Shown here in pieces: positions 32,776 through 64,000 of a stretch of 64,000 nucleotides of DNA (positions within the stretch are counted from its first letter, which is position 1; each line of letters opens with the position of its first letter). Both the position numbers and the translations under genes were made by a program. The notes under the pieces are model-generated. The model did not search any database and was not told the origin of the DNA. It worked only from the letters and a program-made list of their open reading frames with translations. Source of the stretch: Uranotaenia lowii (Eukaryota; Arthropoda; Insecta; Diptera; Culicidae); NCBI RefSeq assembly GCF_029784155.1, contig NC_073692.1:237106503-237170502 (forward strand). Reading direction: 5' to 3'.

Positions 32776-35226
32776 CAAATCAGGCATCAGGATGAAATTA
32801 TAGTTTGATTATCGTTCGATTATGGCAGATTAATGAACAGATCCCACGAAAAAAAGTGTTTGGAACATAACACCACCAGATGCACTTTTAATTGATTAAC
32901 TAATGCCGTCAATCGTCAATTAATGTAGATCAATCACCAGACCAGCTCATGTGGCAAGTGTTTTCGACCAACTTCGGCTCGAAGTGTCCTGTGCGTATGA
33001 TGAGGTGGGTCATCAATCGGCGGATCGTATCGAGGTAACTGCACCCCGAATCGATCGATCGGATTAATCGCGGCAATCGAACGCCCTTTTCGGAACACCG
33101 AAGGATTTCGCATCGATGTGGGTGTGCACTTGTGTGGGTACGGTTCGCAGATTTGGTAATTTGATAAAAACTGAAGCTCCATGCGCGGCTAGCTTAGGAA
33201 GGTTTCACAACGCGTAAGTGTCGCAAGCTGCGTATCCGTGTCTCAACGCACCCGGAAGTCAATCGAGGGTTTGAATTTTTGCAAGTGAAGTCTTTGCCAA
33301 TGGCTGGTTGGATAATGTGTGGTTAATTGGAGTATTTTTACGATTTTTTAAAGGATTATTTTGTGAGTTTATTCTGTGGTGTAAAAGTTATCCAAAGCAA
33401 AGTTATTCAAATTTTTTAATGAACTTAGTGAATAAAGTGAAAATTTCGGATGCTTGTGATTGATTTTGTTATATAACATAAGCACTGAAGAAATCTTGAG
33501 GACAATATCTTGCAGAAATTAAAGTGCCTGAATTTTTTTTTTCAATCTAAGCCTTTTTTCTCAAACTGGTAAAACAAATTCATCAGTTGTCAAAAAAAAT
33601 GGTTTTCATTAGGAAGAATTGTATATTCATTAAACAAAAGTTGTGAATTTCTGATATTGCATATTAGAAAAAGGTTCTTAAATTATTTACGGTATCGAAG
33701 ATTTCAACACAATTTTGTGAAAACGTTTTAAAAAAATTTTTATAAAAAAAACTTATAGTTTTTTTAGTTCTGTAAAAAGCACTGAACGTGGCTTTCAAAG
33801 TTAAAAGCGAATCCATAAATCTTAACAAAAAACTCTTAATTTCATTACGTCAAATCTTTAAAAAATACCCTTTTTTCCACCCCCTATTAATTCAAAAATG
33901 TAAAATATTAGCTCCCAACGCTCTGATATCCTGAAAGCCATGTGTTTCAGCAATGGGAAAAATAGAGTATTACCCGTGTAGCGAAAAAAAGCTTAACGAT
34001 CATCAAAAAGTACATTCTTGTTATTAAATATAAACTTATTTAATTGTATTTTTCTCGTTTTCATAGGTCAGTTTTTTCTTTTCTTTTTCATCTCAAAAAT
34101 AGCTGAAGAACTCACCTTTCAAATGGTGCACATGAATTTAAACGAAGCACGAGGAATTTACTGTTCAGTTTTGAAATATTACGGTTATTTATTAATAGTT
34201 TATTTTTGAATTGACATTACGATTGTGTTTTGCATAAGAGTAGGCGTTTTTTTTGTGCTATAGATTTGTGTAGTTTAGGCGCATTTTTCACCAATTATGC
34301 AACCAAAAAGCATTTGGAACAATTCTAATTTGCCATAATTGAATGGCTTTGATGACATCAGTTTTTCTAGTTCTATTGAAATCAAATTTGAGATGGCCTG
34401 TTAAAGGCTTGAAACTTTTCAAAATATCTTTTCAATGCCACGCGAAAACAATCCTTAGAAGTTCTACACCATTAAACGAATGCCAGAATTTTCCGCAATC
34501 CACAATCAGCAAGTGCTTGCGATGCTTAAATTAAACGCATTTTGAAACATGCGTGTGCTCGCTTAAGATCAACCACCAATCGAATTCTTTACTTTCGATT
34601 GAAGATGCAATGCAGATCTATTTCAGTACGAAAAAAGTCGCTAGGCACGATTTGCATTCGTAGTTTTTGTTTTTTGCGCCGACAATACCTCACTTCTTAA
34701 AAATACTATCGCTCGATCATTGCACGAGGTGGTGCAATTAAAAAAAAAAAAGAGGCCAACCACTGACTGTGACTCGATCGACAGATCATTGATTGACAAT
34801 GCTTTCTCGAATCGGCTCACGGATTCACGAACATTCCAATGCCTATTTCGTTGGTGAATTCGAGGCGCAATTCGCGTTGATCCTCCGGATGAATCAATCG
34901 ATTAACGAGTTTTGTCGAATAAGGATCGCGACCGTCTTCCAAGTTGAGGCGGATTTAAGGCACCTGAAACGTTACGTCACCAGTCGATCGAAAGTGTTTC
35001 AATTAATAAGAACAGTTTTACAGAACTTTCAGTATTCATTCTTAAGTGCGAGCTAGGAGTATATTTACTGAATCTCGTTCCTTTATTAAACTGAACAAAG
35101 TGTCCTTGAACGAGTTTGGCGAAGTGATTGCTACGCAGTGTAAGAACTTTTGAAGTGTATTTCCTGAATTTAATTTGATTGATTTTCTATTGCATAAACT
35201 TTTTGTTACATAAACGTAGGCGTTTT
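32776..35226. other. Upstream region of the myosin gene, possible regulatory DNA
   Basis: No supported protein-coding gene. Two stretches (32930-33320 and 34540-35060) are less AT-rich than their neighbours and rich in ATCGAT/CGATCG motifs. Either could hold a promoter or a non-coding first exon of the downstream myosin gene, since muscle myosin genes usually have one, but no TATA box or initiator is convincing. The short frames here are not persuasive. Confidence 0.35.
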
Positions 35227-36044
35227 GGGGTAGATACTCTAGATTTCGACAGGAGCTAGTTTTCGACAAAATTTTAATGAAAAGCTTATCTTTCTGTTTG
35301 GAGGCTCAAGCTACTTATCTTCATATTTTTCTATTTTGGCTCTCCGTATACTTAATACGTTGAATATAAAAATTCTTCTAAATAAGTTATTGAATAGTAG
35401 TAAATCAATAATTTAAAAGTATCATTCTAATTCTCCTGTGAAATTCAATGCTACCGACCAAATAAGAATGATTTTGAGTCACGAAAAAACCCCTCTTTTA
35501 TTTGATTAAAAGCAACATAAAAGGAATCAATGGATAGATAAGGTTCTGAAATCAATCTTTTCGGTAATCTGTTTTATATTTTTGCTAACATTTAATGAAA
35601 TTTCAACTGTTTTTTGAGATGTCGAAAACTAGCGCTGAAAATTCACCTAATAATCTATTTTTCGACACCCATCTTCTTCGGTATGTTTATACTGTTTCCA
35701 TGCTGTAAAAAACGCCGTGAAGTAGACAAGCAATTACAAAACGCAAATATTCATATTGCTGAACTAACAAAGGAGGTGGAAATATGCTTGTTGAAAACTA
35801 AAACTTTTTGTGTCGAAAACTAAAATTGAATGTCGAAATCTAGATCATCGAGAAGTTTCAGTAAAAGGATAATAAAAACGCTGTTTTGAAACTTTTGATC
35901 AATAAAAAATGTAGAGAATGAAGAAAAAAGTCTGATTCATATAACCAATCATATTTGAAATGAAAAACTTTGGTCAAATAGTTTATTTACATGGTTATTT
36001 TTTGAAAAATCAAGCAAAAATTGTCGAAATCTAGGTATTCAACC
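35227..36044. mobile_element. Possible MITE with TCTAGATTTCGACA ends
   Basis: The left boundary GGGGTAGATACTCTAGATTT and the inverse of the right boundary (GGGTTGAATACCTAGATTTC) are similar, and both continue CGACA. TAGTTTTCGACA/TGTCGAAAACTA recurs inside (35255, 35620 and 35811). A 69-codon frame inside (35614-35823) has a coiled-coil-like KKRREVDKQLQNANIHIAEL stretch but is otherwise unremarkable. No clear target duplication. Confidence 0.45.
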
Positions 36045-36258
36045 CTAAATTTACGGGAAATAGAATGCAGAAGGATTTATAAATCCGATATTAGAATTGT
36101 GGGATCGAGCATAATTCTAAAGATAATCGGATCTGGTGTTTTAGAAGTTCAAAAATTCTTGTTCACTCTTCGGTTGACTTCTTTTGCACTTATATTACAA
36201 ATCATTTTTATGACATTTTTATATAAAACTTATAAACCATTTTCGTTTGTCTTTACAG

Positions 36259-36453
36259 GAAGGCGTCAAAGGGCTGGGCAAAATTTCATCCCCGTAGTAC
36301 CGGAGGAAAAACTCCAAATTCTCTAGTGATTCCGTTTCGAGGTTCGGTCCACATTGGTCGACTCCCATTAGTAGTTTGGCTTCTCGCTCCCCGATACTTT
36401 TTTTTCTCCCCTCATCCGTCTAAGTCGCCGCCGTTGCCGCAACCAATCTCAAG
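36259..36453 (+). other. Probable 5' UTR portion of the first coding exon of the myosin gene
   Basis: TTTGTCTTTACAG|GAAGG at 36258/36259 is a good 3' splice site with a pyrimidine tract, and no in-frame upstream ATG competes with the start at 36454. The sequence between is CT/CG-rich, as in insect UTRs. The upstream non-coding exon was not located. Confidence 0.55.
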
Positions 36454-55303
<18,850 letters not shown>

Positions 55304-55735
55304 AGATTCCTTCATGTGTATCCGCTTTTATAATTCACCCACATAAACGAAACGCGAGATTTGCTAATTGGACTGCTGTTAGACAACTAACAGAAGCTTT
55401 GCTTTATCCATAAGCCGCTGTGGCTTAACGAAAAACAAATCACATCTTAATATAGTTAACGATGATACATTTCCCCGTCACAATTAAAGTAGAATACGAT
55501 GCATCTCCCTTATGGAAAATGCGATTTAAAATCATTTCAGTACTACTTTTTTCGGAGAAATATTACTATTTATTAGAATTAATACCCATAAAATAATGGT
55601 TGATGTTTACAAATATTGCAAAAATACATTGGTATATAAAACAGAAAAATGTTAGTAAGTGTTTTCATATTAGTTTTTGAAAGAATCTAGATTTCAACCG
55701 TTAAATTCGAAAAATAAAGGGCAGCAGTAAAAGCA
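55304..55735 (+). other. Probable 3' UTR of the myosin gene
   Basis: AT-rich sequence after the TAA stop. A canonical AATAAA is at 55713-55718, the best polyadenylation signal in the first half-kilobase. Earlier weak signals (for example ATTAAA at about 55484) may also be used. Confidence 0.55.
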
Positions 55736-57219
55736 TAAACTAAAAAAAAAAAGAGTCGATGGTTCTTATAACTATTTAGTAGGTGGTTTCCTTCCTTTTG
55801 ACAGAGTCAAAAAAAATAATCACCTCTGTTGTCAATTTCGAGGCCATTCAGATTCAAACACCCTAAATATAGCAACGATTTTTTTTTTTGCGCTTGTTTC
55901 GTTTGCATTCTTCTCACATTTCGCGACCCACGTCATTGCGCTCGGCGTCCTCTCTATGTAGGATCTATCTACTAGCTACTATAGGTAGGTACATGCTACA
56001 ATATTTGAAGATGTTTGCATTGAAAGTTCATACAAACAGCTATCTATCTGGCGAAAATTGCCCCCGAGAAACAATAAATTATGAAATGCAGCAAAATAAT
56101 TGCCGAACGTACAGCTCCGCCCGGGTGAATCAAGTATAAGCAGTCAAGAATTTTGGCGCAAAATGTGGATTACCATATGGGAAGAAGATTAAAACATTCG
56201 ATGCACTACACGGAAAATAAAAAAAAGGTGAAATTTACCTTTTTGCGATGTGATTTTATTTTTTTTCTACCCAGCGTTCTCGGTAAATTTTACCTTTTTT
56301 ATTTATTTAAGCTTTTTTTAGTTCACGTAGCGAAAAAGTTAATTTAACTTTTTTCGCATTTACTATTTAATAATACCGTTATCCCATTCTCTGATTTGAA
56401 TGGTAAAACTAACAACATTTTTGCTGATTTAGAACGCCAATTCTTTGAACATATGCTGTGTTAAGGTGATGGTTGCTGTTTCAGCTTGTTGGCTGAAAAA
56501 AGAAATACTTAAGCGCTGTTTCAGCGTGTAAGGAAGTTTTATTTCAGCCACTAGAAAGTAGGGGAAAATATGCTATAGAATAACTTGTTCAGCCTTTGTT
56601 CAACCATTTTTGACACCATTCAAATTTGACAGACGTCAGCTGTACAAGGGTAGCTTTGAAAGCGCTTTTTCAGCCATAACAAACTATATGTTGGTCATCT
56701 GTTTATCAATCAATGCATGAAAGCAAATAGATCAAAAAATTTTGATAGCGAATAGATTGAAGATTTTTATTATCATTACTCGATCTCATTTCGCTAATTA
56801 AAATTATCCGAAAAATGAACTTTAATGTTCTAGAAGTATTTCATTTTCAATTTCTTCATATGAAATTGACCTTGATTGGGCGAGATATTTCGGTTATTTA
56901 AGTACGACTCTTTTCTAATGCTCAGCAGAGTTGGTCTCATGCCGCAGAAGGCAGAACCAAGGCGGGTATATAGTAGGTGTACTGATCTGCCCAATTTCCG
57001 AATCAGCCATGCTGGTTTTTCAAATCGGCTACCATGGACACGTTGCGTTTGTTTACCAATAAAGCACTCAGTTTACGTGTTATTCGATTCGAGCTGAGAT
57101 GCTGTTAAAAGCTTCTCTCGGTAGCCTTGTTTAGTTCATGGACGTGAAAAACTCCCGAGGATCTGGATTCTGCTTTTAAAATCTGGACATTTTTTCGGAG
57201 TAGTTCTCGAGAACACGGG
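55736..57219. other. Non-coding interval
   Basis: No supported gene. It contains a stretch with mirrored AGGTGAAATTTACC/GGTAAATTTTACC (56228-56312) and repeated GCTGTTTCAGC-type motifs (56470-56680), suggestive of small MITE remnants. Confidence 0.4.
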
Positions 57220-57700
57220 AAGTGCAAATTTGGCTTTCTATGTATCATCCGTTGCCTTACCTACTTGCACCGGTCCGAGTCGCTGTAACGCTTTCAGGCA
57301 GGACGTGCAGGCGAAGGCCTCCGAAACAGAGTTTTTCGGCGGAGATTGATACACAATTTCAGCTGCTATTGGCTAACAGCAACCACTTAGTGCTCACTGG
57401 TTAACCTCGACCTTGCTGTTTGACGAAGGCATCCGCAAGAGTATCAGCCTGACGGAAGGTTTATGGGAAGGGCTAAAGGATACCGTTTTGGAGGTCACAA
57501 TGATGCTCATTCCTTTTTCCATCCAGATCCAAAACACATCCGATCCGATCACTGCATGGCGGTTTCTCGATGCTGTACGAACGTACCAGACGAAAATTAT
57601 TTTCTGCGACAATTTCAATAGCGTTCCAGAATGTGGCTTGAACCGACTGATGAAGGAACGCTTTGACGACGACGAGAAGACTGGCTGAGCAACGAGGAAA
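57220..57700 (+). pseudogene. Unrecognised gene fragment or pseudogene
   Basis: A higher-GC block with a 91-codon frame at 57413-57688 (MLFDEGIRKSISLTEGLWEG; DPITAWRFLDAVRTYQTKII). Preceding sequence has coding-like composition in another frame (DTQFQLLLANSNHLVLTG ends about 57404). The frame switch near 57405 and the lack of splice sites point to a decayed gene. I do not recognise the family, and the downstream piece (57690-57800) may continue it. Confidence 0.35.
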
Positions 57701-57899
57701 TGGCCGTTCGGTGTTACTAAAAGTGATTGATATCATTCCATTGCCTACCAAGAAGGAAGAAAAGCTCTGGGACACGCACGACATTTTGCAAACTTCCTTC
57801 GGTGCAGTCTACCAATCAATTCAATTCAAATCAATTCAAGAATTCATAGTAGAGTGCAACTGCTGGGTGACGATTTTCTTAACAGAATTCTCCGGCAGT

Positions 57900-60250
57900 T
57901 TAACTGCAATAAACGTATAATACACACAGACCGGTCTTTTTGTTAAAATAATGGACAATTATTACGGTTTGTTTTATAAATTTAAACATTTCATTAAATT
58001 CTTACATTTAATAAAACCTAATTTTTGGGTACAGCTTGAATACATATGAATGTTTTTTTTCTCATTCCAACACACAAGTAAAACAGAAAGGGAAATTTTA
58101 TGGAACATCCGGAATGGTAGGTAGGCTCAACTCGACTGGTTCCAGCGGTGAGTCCTGCTTCCGTAGAAATAGACTGCGATGTTTTTCCGATTTGCTCGAA
58201 TATCCTCACCGACAGTGCTTTTGTAGCCAGAAAAAAGAACGGCTTATACATTCGTGGAGGATGAGCTGGGATTGAACATCCGGCGAATGATCGGTTGTCT
58301 AATAATTGCCGGCTATTGATGGGTTCTGGTTTTCACGGGTTTGATTCGATGGTTGGGTGATCACGGGTTAAAGAATAACCTGGTTGACGCTGGATATTTG
58401 GCAACTGGCTCGTATTGAAAACGCCATGCAGCACAAGCGAGATCAGCTGGTTTGGAATTTCGGGTTCGTTGGTTACCGACTATCGATGGCTTCATATAAT
58501 TAATACGAACAACAACCGGTGACTGATGGAAACTGGCTTTGAGATACTGAAAATCAATTCGGATGAAATTGAATCATCTTGCCTCACTATATTTTTTTTC
58601 TTTCTTATGTTTATAAACAAAGATAACGAGCGCCACCAACCCCCGCGCACTCCATGCCTACTAACTGTTAAAGTCAGCAAACCTTCTATTTCAATAACCT
58701 TGGTCTCGTTCAATCACGGAGTATCAACCATTGGCGATGTGGACTTATTTCTACTGAGCCACGCCTGTGTTCATGATTCTCGAAATGCATTTGGTGTAGA
58801 AAAATGAAAAATAATGATAATGTTATAATTAATTGATTTTTAAAAGAAACACTAAATTTTTTAATGAAAATGATTTAGTAAAAAATAATAATATAGCATT
58901 TCGGGTTCAATGAACTAGGTGGATGTGAGTAATCAATCAAGCTAAGCTAACTTCAAACTTGATTCTTAATGCCATTCTATTCTATCTTGTGGGCATAATT
59001 TTCCTGTATGTTTGGATAACGTGCCGCTATTAAGCCTACTCTGGTTCAGATATAGTTACATTGATTCTCAATTTTGTATTTTGTATCTCATATAAGATTT
59101 CTTATTTCTGACTCATCATGTTTATTTGTTGCCTTTATATCGATCCAGTAGTTCTAAATCTATTCTGAAACGCGATTCTGATAATTATATGTGTATTTTA
59201 ATGTTGAACTTTGAAGGTAATTTTTCTTACCATGATAGGATATCGACGGTTATGCAGTTGTGAAATCATTTCATGCAACAAGTAGCCGAACAATTACACA
59301 ATATTGTTATTAAGAAAATTACACAACGTTATATAACCGTAGCCTGGCATCAGCCTGTAGGAGGGCAAGAATTTTCCCCATCATTTTGTCCCGTCTGCAA
59401 AATAACGAGGAATATTTGTGTTGTTGTGGTCGCTCTGTTGTTCATACGAGCAAACCGACCAGAAGAAAATCCAACCAAATCGTCTAAAAATATGCACCTC
59501 AATTAATTAAGCGGCCAGTCAGCTTACTAGTTTCGACGATAAAGTCAGCCAGCAGTATCGCAACCGATCGCCAAACGTGAGAGGACGGAATGAAAAAGAT
59601 TGGTCAGAAAAAGATTATTCGAAATATAGAAAGAAAATTGTTGATACACATGTTGTATCGCACATATCCCAAAAAGCGTTTGCCAAGAACTGTTTGTCTG
59701 CAGTAAAAAAAAGTCTCTGTGACTTGACTTCTCATTTCCATTTTAATTCTCGCGACACTTTTGAAGAGTGAGTCAACCGATTCTTGGCGCCACCTGTGCC
59801 ATTATGGTGTCACAGCAAATAACTTTCCTTATTTTGTTTAGATCTCGTGACCACAGCTTTTGAATAACTTACTCCTTGCTTCGTTCTCTGTCTTCTTTTT
59901 ACTTCATTCTTCCTTATTAGTTCTCCCACTATCCCTTTTACGTCTTTCCTGATTTTTTCCGTGTTGTTCTGATTTTTATAAAACTACTTGGCATTTTTGC
60001 CTGCCACTCACGGGAGCCAAACAAGCATTCTTTAACAATATTTCAGCTCTAGTTTGACTGCAAAATGTAAAATTGGTTCAGCAAATTACATGATATTCTG
60101 CTAATTTCAATTCGAAATGCTTTTTGTAAAAAAAAAAATTACAAATAGTTAAAGATCTGCGAAACAGCACATTTAGAAAAAAAAAAAAAGATTTTTTGAT
60201 TAAGTATGTCATGGGAGTTTCTATTGAAGAAAATTCAATTCAATAATTGT
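57900..60250. other. Non-coding interval
   Basis: Short open frames only. The 58080-58500 part is less AT-rich and may contain debris of the same unknown gene (QHKRDQLVWNFGFVGYR near 58435), but nothing can be named. The rest is AT-rich and empty. Confidence 0.4.
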
Positions 60251-60323
60251 TACCGTCAACTGGGGCATCATGCAACACTTTTCAACTTTAATGACTTCTA
60301 AAAACTTAATGTACACTAGAGTG

Positions 60324-60405
60324 CCCCAAATGACCCGGCATTTGAAAAAACCTCATGCCAAATTTGGGCCAGATCGGATCACGGGAAGGGGTCGTTTGAC
60401 TAAGA
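60324..60405 (+). repeat. End fragment of the AGTGCCCCAAATGACCCG MITE family
   Basis: AGAGTGCCCCAAATGACCCG followed by TTTGGGCCAGATCGGATCAC, as in the palindromic MITE at 25414-26163. Confidence 0.65.
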
Positions 60406-60520
60406 CGAATTTTCAATCTAAGACCAAATATTTAGAGTAGTTTTTGACATTTCTCACGCACATTAACATGGTGTCCCACTGGCGTGTACGGACGAGAACG
60501 GGAAAATTAACCTTCATAAG

Positions 60521-60986
60521 CAGAGATGCAAATGTGCCTGATTTTTCAGGGATTGCCTGATTTTTCGAGGTTCAGCCTGACAACCTGATATGCCATTGAA
60601 TATCCCTGATTTTTTAAAATATGCCTGAATTTGCCAGATTTTAGTGAATGTGATAAAAAATGGGTAGTGAGGAACTGGATTAAGTACCATTGCTGAAGTT
60701 AAAAAGTGCAAATGTGGCTGAATCAAAGCAATCGAAAGATATGCTTCAATTCCTAATTAAAAAAGGGCATTAAAGGGAATCTTTCGACTGCTTTGATTCT
60801 GTAGAATGATGGAACCCTAGTAGGCTCATAACACATATTAGAGTAAAAATGTGGAGCGATGACCAAAAGAGCAAAAAAAAAGGTCATCACTTTGAGCTCA
60901 ATTTCCGTTACTTTAACGTGCCTAATTTTGCCTGATTTTTATTTCACCAGTTCCCTGACTTTTGAGAAAAAATGTTGGCAACCCTG
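60521..60986. mobile_element. Small hAT-like MITE (466 bp)
   Basis: Ends CAGAGATGCAAATGTGCC and GGCAACCCTG are imperfect inverted repeats (CAGRGNTGCMAA). Flanks TTCATAAG (60513-60520) and TCCATAAG (60987-60994) agree at 7 of 8 positions and fit the hAT TSD pattern. The interior has repeated GCCTGATTTTT motifs near both ends. No coding capacity. Confidence 0.78.
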
Positions 60987-61314
60987 TCCATAAGTTTTAG
61001 TGCAAAAATCGGGCAGCTAGCCGATGAACACGTTCGTTAAAAAGTGTCAGTGAAGCGCCCTGAATTATGACACGAATACACCCATAGAAGAGGTTGCAAA
61101 AATCCAATGCCTATTTAGCACATCTCTGTGCCGATAATGCGCTGAAATGTGCACTGTGCCGAAGATGATATGTTTGAAAAACCGTAACTGGCATAAGGAC
61201 TCGCCTCCCAACTAAAATGATGCATGACCACTACATTCAAGCAAAACAAGAAAAAAATTTTATGGGATTTCGTTCCTATTGGATAATTCATCCCAGAAAC
61301 AAGAAAATAAAATT

Positions 61315-61412
61315 ATAAACCACAGCGCCCGTAGGGAGAATCGAACTCTAATCACTAACCAAATGGTCTTGCCAGACTGACATCTTAACCAGTGTACTAT
61401 TTGAGCTTCATG
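61315..61412 (-). mobile_element. tRNA-derived SINE fragment
   Basis: Minus strand reads AGTACACTGGTTAAGATGTC (A-box-like) and TAGAGTTCGATTCTCCCTAC (B-box-like) 40-50 bases apart. It lacks a foldable cloverleaf with CCA-type ends, so a SINE rather than a tRNA gene. Confidence 0.6.
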
Positions 61413-61639
61413 CAGGAAGAGGGATATTTGTCATAGGCATTCTGCCACCGATCAATCACAAAAGAAACGCACGACAGTGGCTTCCCGGCGTTTGGCCTCC
61501 TTTCAAGGTATTCATTTGTCTTGCGATGGAAACGGGAAAGGGAACGGGAGTGGAGGAAACGGGAAACCCATTGAATGAGAACTGTGCTTTGCTTACTGCC
61601 TGCTATTACATACACACGCTACATATACACAGCTGCTAA

Positions 61640-61880
61640 AGCCGGGCAGCTTTGCCGGTAAATTGAAGGAATGTTTTTGTTGTTGCTTTTGCTACATACA
61701 AACGCACAGCTTAGCCGTGGTTGTTTGCCGGTTGATTGAATTGAAGGAATGTTTTTTTTGTTGTTGCTTTTACTGCATACACACGCACAGCTCGGCCGTG
61801 GTTGTTTGCCGGTAGATTGAATGGATTGAATTAGAAGGATGTTTTTGTTGTTGCTTTTGCTACATTCACACGCACAGCGC
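61640..61880. repeat. Minisatellite, three units of about 78-91 bp
   Basis: GAAGGAATGTTTTTGTTGTT recurs at 61665, 61743 and (as GAAGGATG) 61834. Each is followed by GCTTTTGCTACATACA and CGCACAGC...GCCG-type sequence. The open frame on the minus strand (CSKSNNKNI repeats) is a by-product of the repeat. Confidence 0.8.
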
Positions 61881-62389
61881 TCGGTTCGTCGGCTGCCTGG
61901 TGTTGGCCGGTATTTATTTCCATCCTTCTTCGTCTTGTGATGCGATAGGGAGGGACGTGAAAGCGTTTTTATTTTGTTTCTTTCAGACATACGCAATTCG
62001 GTTAACTTGGGAGATTAATGCCGGTGGGAGCAAATCGAATCAGCACCAATCGCGTTATCTTCTTGTACCAATGATGCTATGTAATTGACTACACGCCATT
62101 GGCACAGAGGCTGAATTTTGGGTGTACTACTAGCCGCAAACAGGACTATAAGCAAATATATTAAAATAAATATACCTCACTCTCAGCCTTCTCCATACAT
62201 CTCATCAAGGACACGCATGTCAGCACCACCTACTGACGAAAGTTCTTACTAAAGCCACTTATCGTACAAAAATCTGCCAAAAGTAGTTCAGATCGTCGAT
62301 GTTTATACATGGTAGTTAGAACTTTCTCCATAGGATGACGTGCTTGATGTGTCGCCTTGGTTTTTGAAGAGTGAGGTATATTGATTTTA

Positions 62390-62810
62390 CTATATTTGCC
62401 GAGTCCCTACGCACCATCTATTCATCGACTTCAAAGCCGCATACGACACGATCGACCGTAACGAGCTATGGAAAATCATGGACGAGAACGGCTTTTCCGG
62501 GAAGCTGATCAGACTGATCAAGGCGACGATGGATGGAACGCAGTGCTGTGTGCGGATTTCGGGTGAATTGTCGAGTTCATTCGAATCGCGCAGGGGGCTT
62601 CGACAAGGTGATGGTCTATCCTGCATTATGATCAACGTGGCGCTAGAAGGTGTTGTTCGACGAGCGGTGGGCGAAATGCGGGGCACGATTTTCAACAGTC
62701 AACTTATCTGCTTTGCCGATGACATTGATATAGTCGGCAGATCATCTGCGGCGGTGGAGGAGATCTACCGCAAACTGAAACGCGAAGCAGGAAGGATTGG
62801 GTTGATGATT
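62390..62810 (+). pseudogene. Non-LTR retrotransposon RT fragment
   Basis: Encodes FIDFKAAYDTIDRNELWKIM, then GLRQGDGLSCIMINVALEGV and CFADDIDIVGRSSAAVEEIY: RT motifs with catalytic Asp (FADD) present. It lacks endonuclease and the RT start, and coding resemblance stops at GLMI (about 62808), where a different sequence begins. Clade (RTE/R1-like) not decided. Likely the flank of a later insertion. Confidence 0.85.
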
Positions 62811-62817
62811 GTAACCG

Positions 62818-64000
62818 TCTGTTACATATTTTTGTGTGGCTCCGCCACAAAATCCAGTAATCCCTGTCCTTTACGGAAAAACAACAAATTTCACCCAAAA
62901 GAACGGCTAACTTCACCCATCCCAACTGTCATTCCGCACAGGCACTCTCTTTCTCTGAGTGATCCATAGGCGTCGTGCTCAACCAGGGTCGTCGCGGGGA
63001 AGTGTGGGCACCCAGAGAACGACGCACCATGTAATTTTGCAGGATGTATGGGCGTCGGCCGAAATTGTAGGTCTCGCGAATTTTGGCACCACTGAGCATG
63101 TTCTTTCTGTCTGTGATCTCGTTAAAGAAAAGTAGTGCGCGTCTTGTGTCGTTAAAGTAAAAATTTATTAAATTGTATGGTGTAAATTGATTAACCTATT
63201 TCTACTTATTCTAGAGTACAAAAACAAAAACACATTAAAAGTACAATGATTAGTACAGTGTAAATTAAAATGCGGAAAAATAGTACGGTTAGTAAAATAA
63301 GAACGAAACATTGAAGTCGAAAAGCACATGTTAAAAGTTTTATGTAAATATGTTATAGCCAAAAAAATCGTTAAAAGAACAACACATTGTGAACGTTAAG
63401 CAGAACAAAACACATTTAAAAGAAAAGGTAAATGTTTGTGTGTAAAACAAAACAATTTGTGAACCACGTGGACGATGTTATTTAGTCGCTAGTATTATAA
63501 CCTTACTTGGCAGGTCCAAGAGGGCCTTTTCTTGTTCGCATGCTTTTTCTCCAGTAACATCGTCCAGCTAGAACGCACAGCGGCACTAGAAACCCAAATC
63601 CAGAAGCAGACAGAAGAGACCACAACCCTAACCTTGCTCGCCACTTCAAGGTTGTCGACGAAGCCCTCCCGGTGCTTGGTAAAAGCTGAGATCATCAACA
63701 ACAAGTTCCAGGCTCTTCCGGGACGCCGGAAAGAGGCCTGCTGAAGCTATCTTCGTCGTTGAAAACAACCCTATCAACTTTCGATGGAATTCCGTCGACT
63801 CAACCTACTGGCTTACAAACATCGTTCAACGGTTCCGCTGCATGCTGCAGCTAAGTACGAAGAAGAAAACCGCAAGTATGCTAAAATGAAAATGTGACGT
63901 CACCTTCCCAAAAATTGTTTAAAATAAACCCCAACATTATGTTTGTATACAAATTCAGGCTTTAGTAATTTGCAAGAGATAATTGGTTGATTTACACCTT
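62818..64000 (+). other. Unidentified unit at the right edge, possibly LTR-like
   Basis: Starts abruptly within the LINE fragment with TGTTACATATTTTTGTGTGG (TG start suits an LTR). A conventional LTR end, primer site or second LTR is not visible, so this is tentative. A 70-codon frame at 63532-63744 (LERTAALETQIQKQTEETTT) could be the start of a gag-like product, but stops follow. The window ends before the other side. Confidence 0.3.

Noticed and set aside
61619..61996. A repetitive CSKSNNKN protein
   Set aside because: The periodicity is that of the underlying minisatellite; no signal or domain supports translation.

Overview
This window is from a TE-rich, AT-rich insect nuclear genome, most likely a mosquito (probably culicine). 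The evidence is a complete insect-type muscle myosin heavy chain gene split by GT-AG introns, a Ty3/gypsy retrotransposon, tRNA-derived SINEs, LINE fragments, many short inverted-repeat elements, and no prokaryotic organisation. The species cannot be fixed from the sequence alone.

Layout. (1) 0.4-1.9 kb: decayed minus-strand exons, several clearly from a COQ8/ADCK-type atypical kinase gene, now a pseudogene. (2) 3.0-4.6 kb: a foldback MITE, a SINE and an 8-bp-TSD element. (3) 4.7-18.6 kb: a young Ty3/gypsy element on the minus strand with two indistinguishable 222-bp LTRs. Its pol is split by a 9.27-kb insertion that has its own 12-bp terminal inverted repeats and a perfect 8-bp target duplication. 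That insertion consists mostly of two head-to-head ~4-kb satellite arrays (129-bp unit) around a short unique spacer. (4) 18.6-36 kb: gene-poor DNA with SINEs, hAT-type elements, palindromic MITEs, degenerate LINE RT and a 5'-truncated LINE with a target duplication. (5) 36.26-55.7 kb: the myosin heavy chain gene on the plus strand, 14 coding exons for 1940 residues, with an 11.9-kb first coding intron packed with mobile elements. (6) 55.7-64 kb: mostly non-coding, with a small hAT-type element, a minisatellite, a SINE, a LINE RT fragment and an unidentified, possibly LTR-like, unit at the right edge.

The only convincingly intact host gene is the myosin. It has one copy of each exon that is duplicated and alternatively spliced in Drosophila Mhc, so it looks like a single-isoform paralogue. 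Mosquito paralogues of this kind (Aedes myo-sex and myo-fem) are sex-biased flight-muscle myosins; that assignment here is inference. The most unusual structure is the nested transposon carrying inverted satellite arrays.
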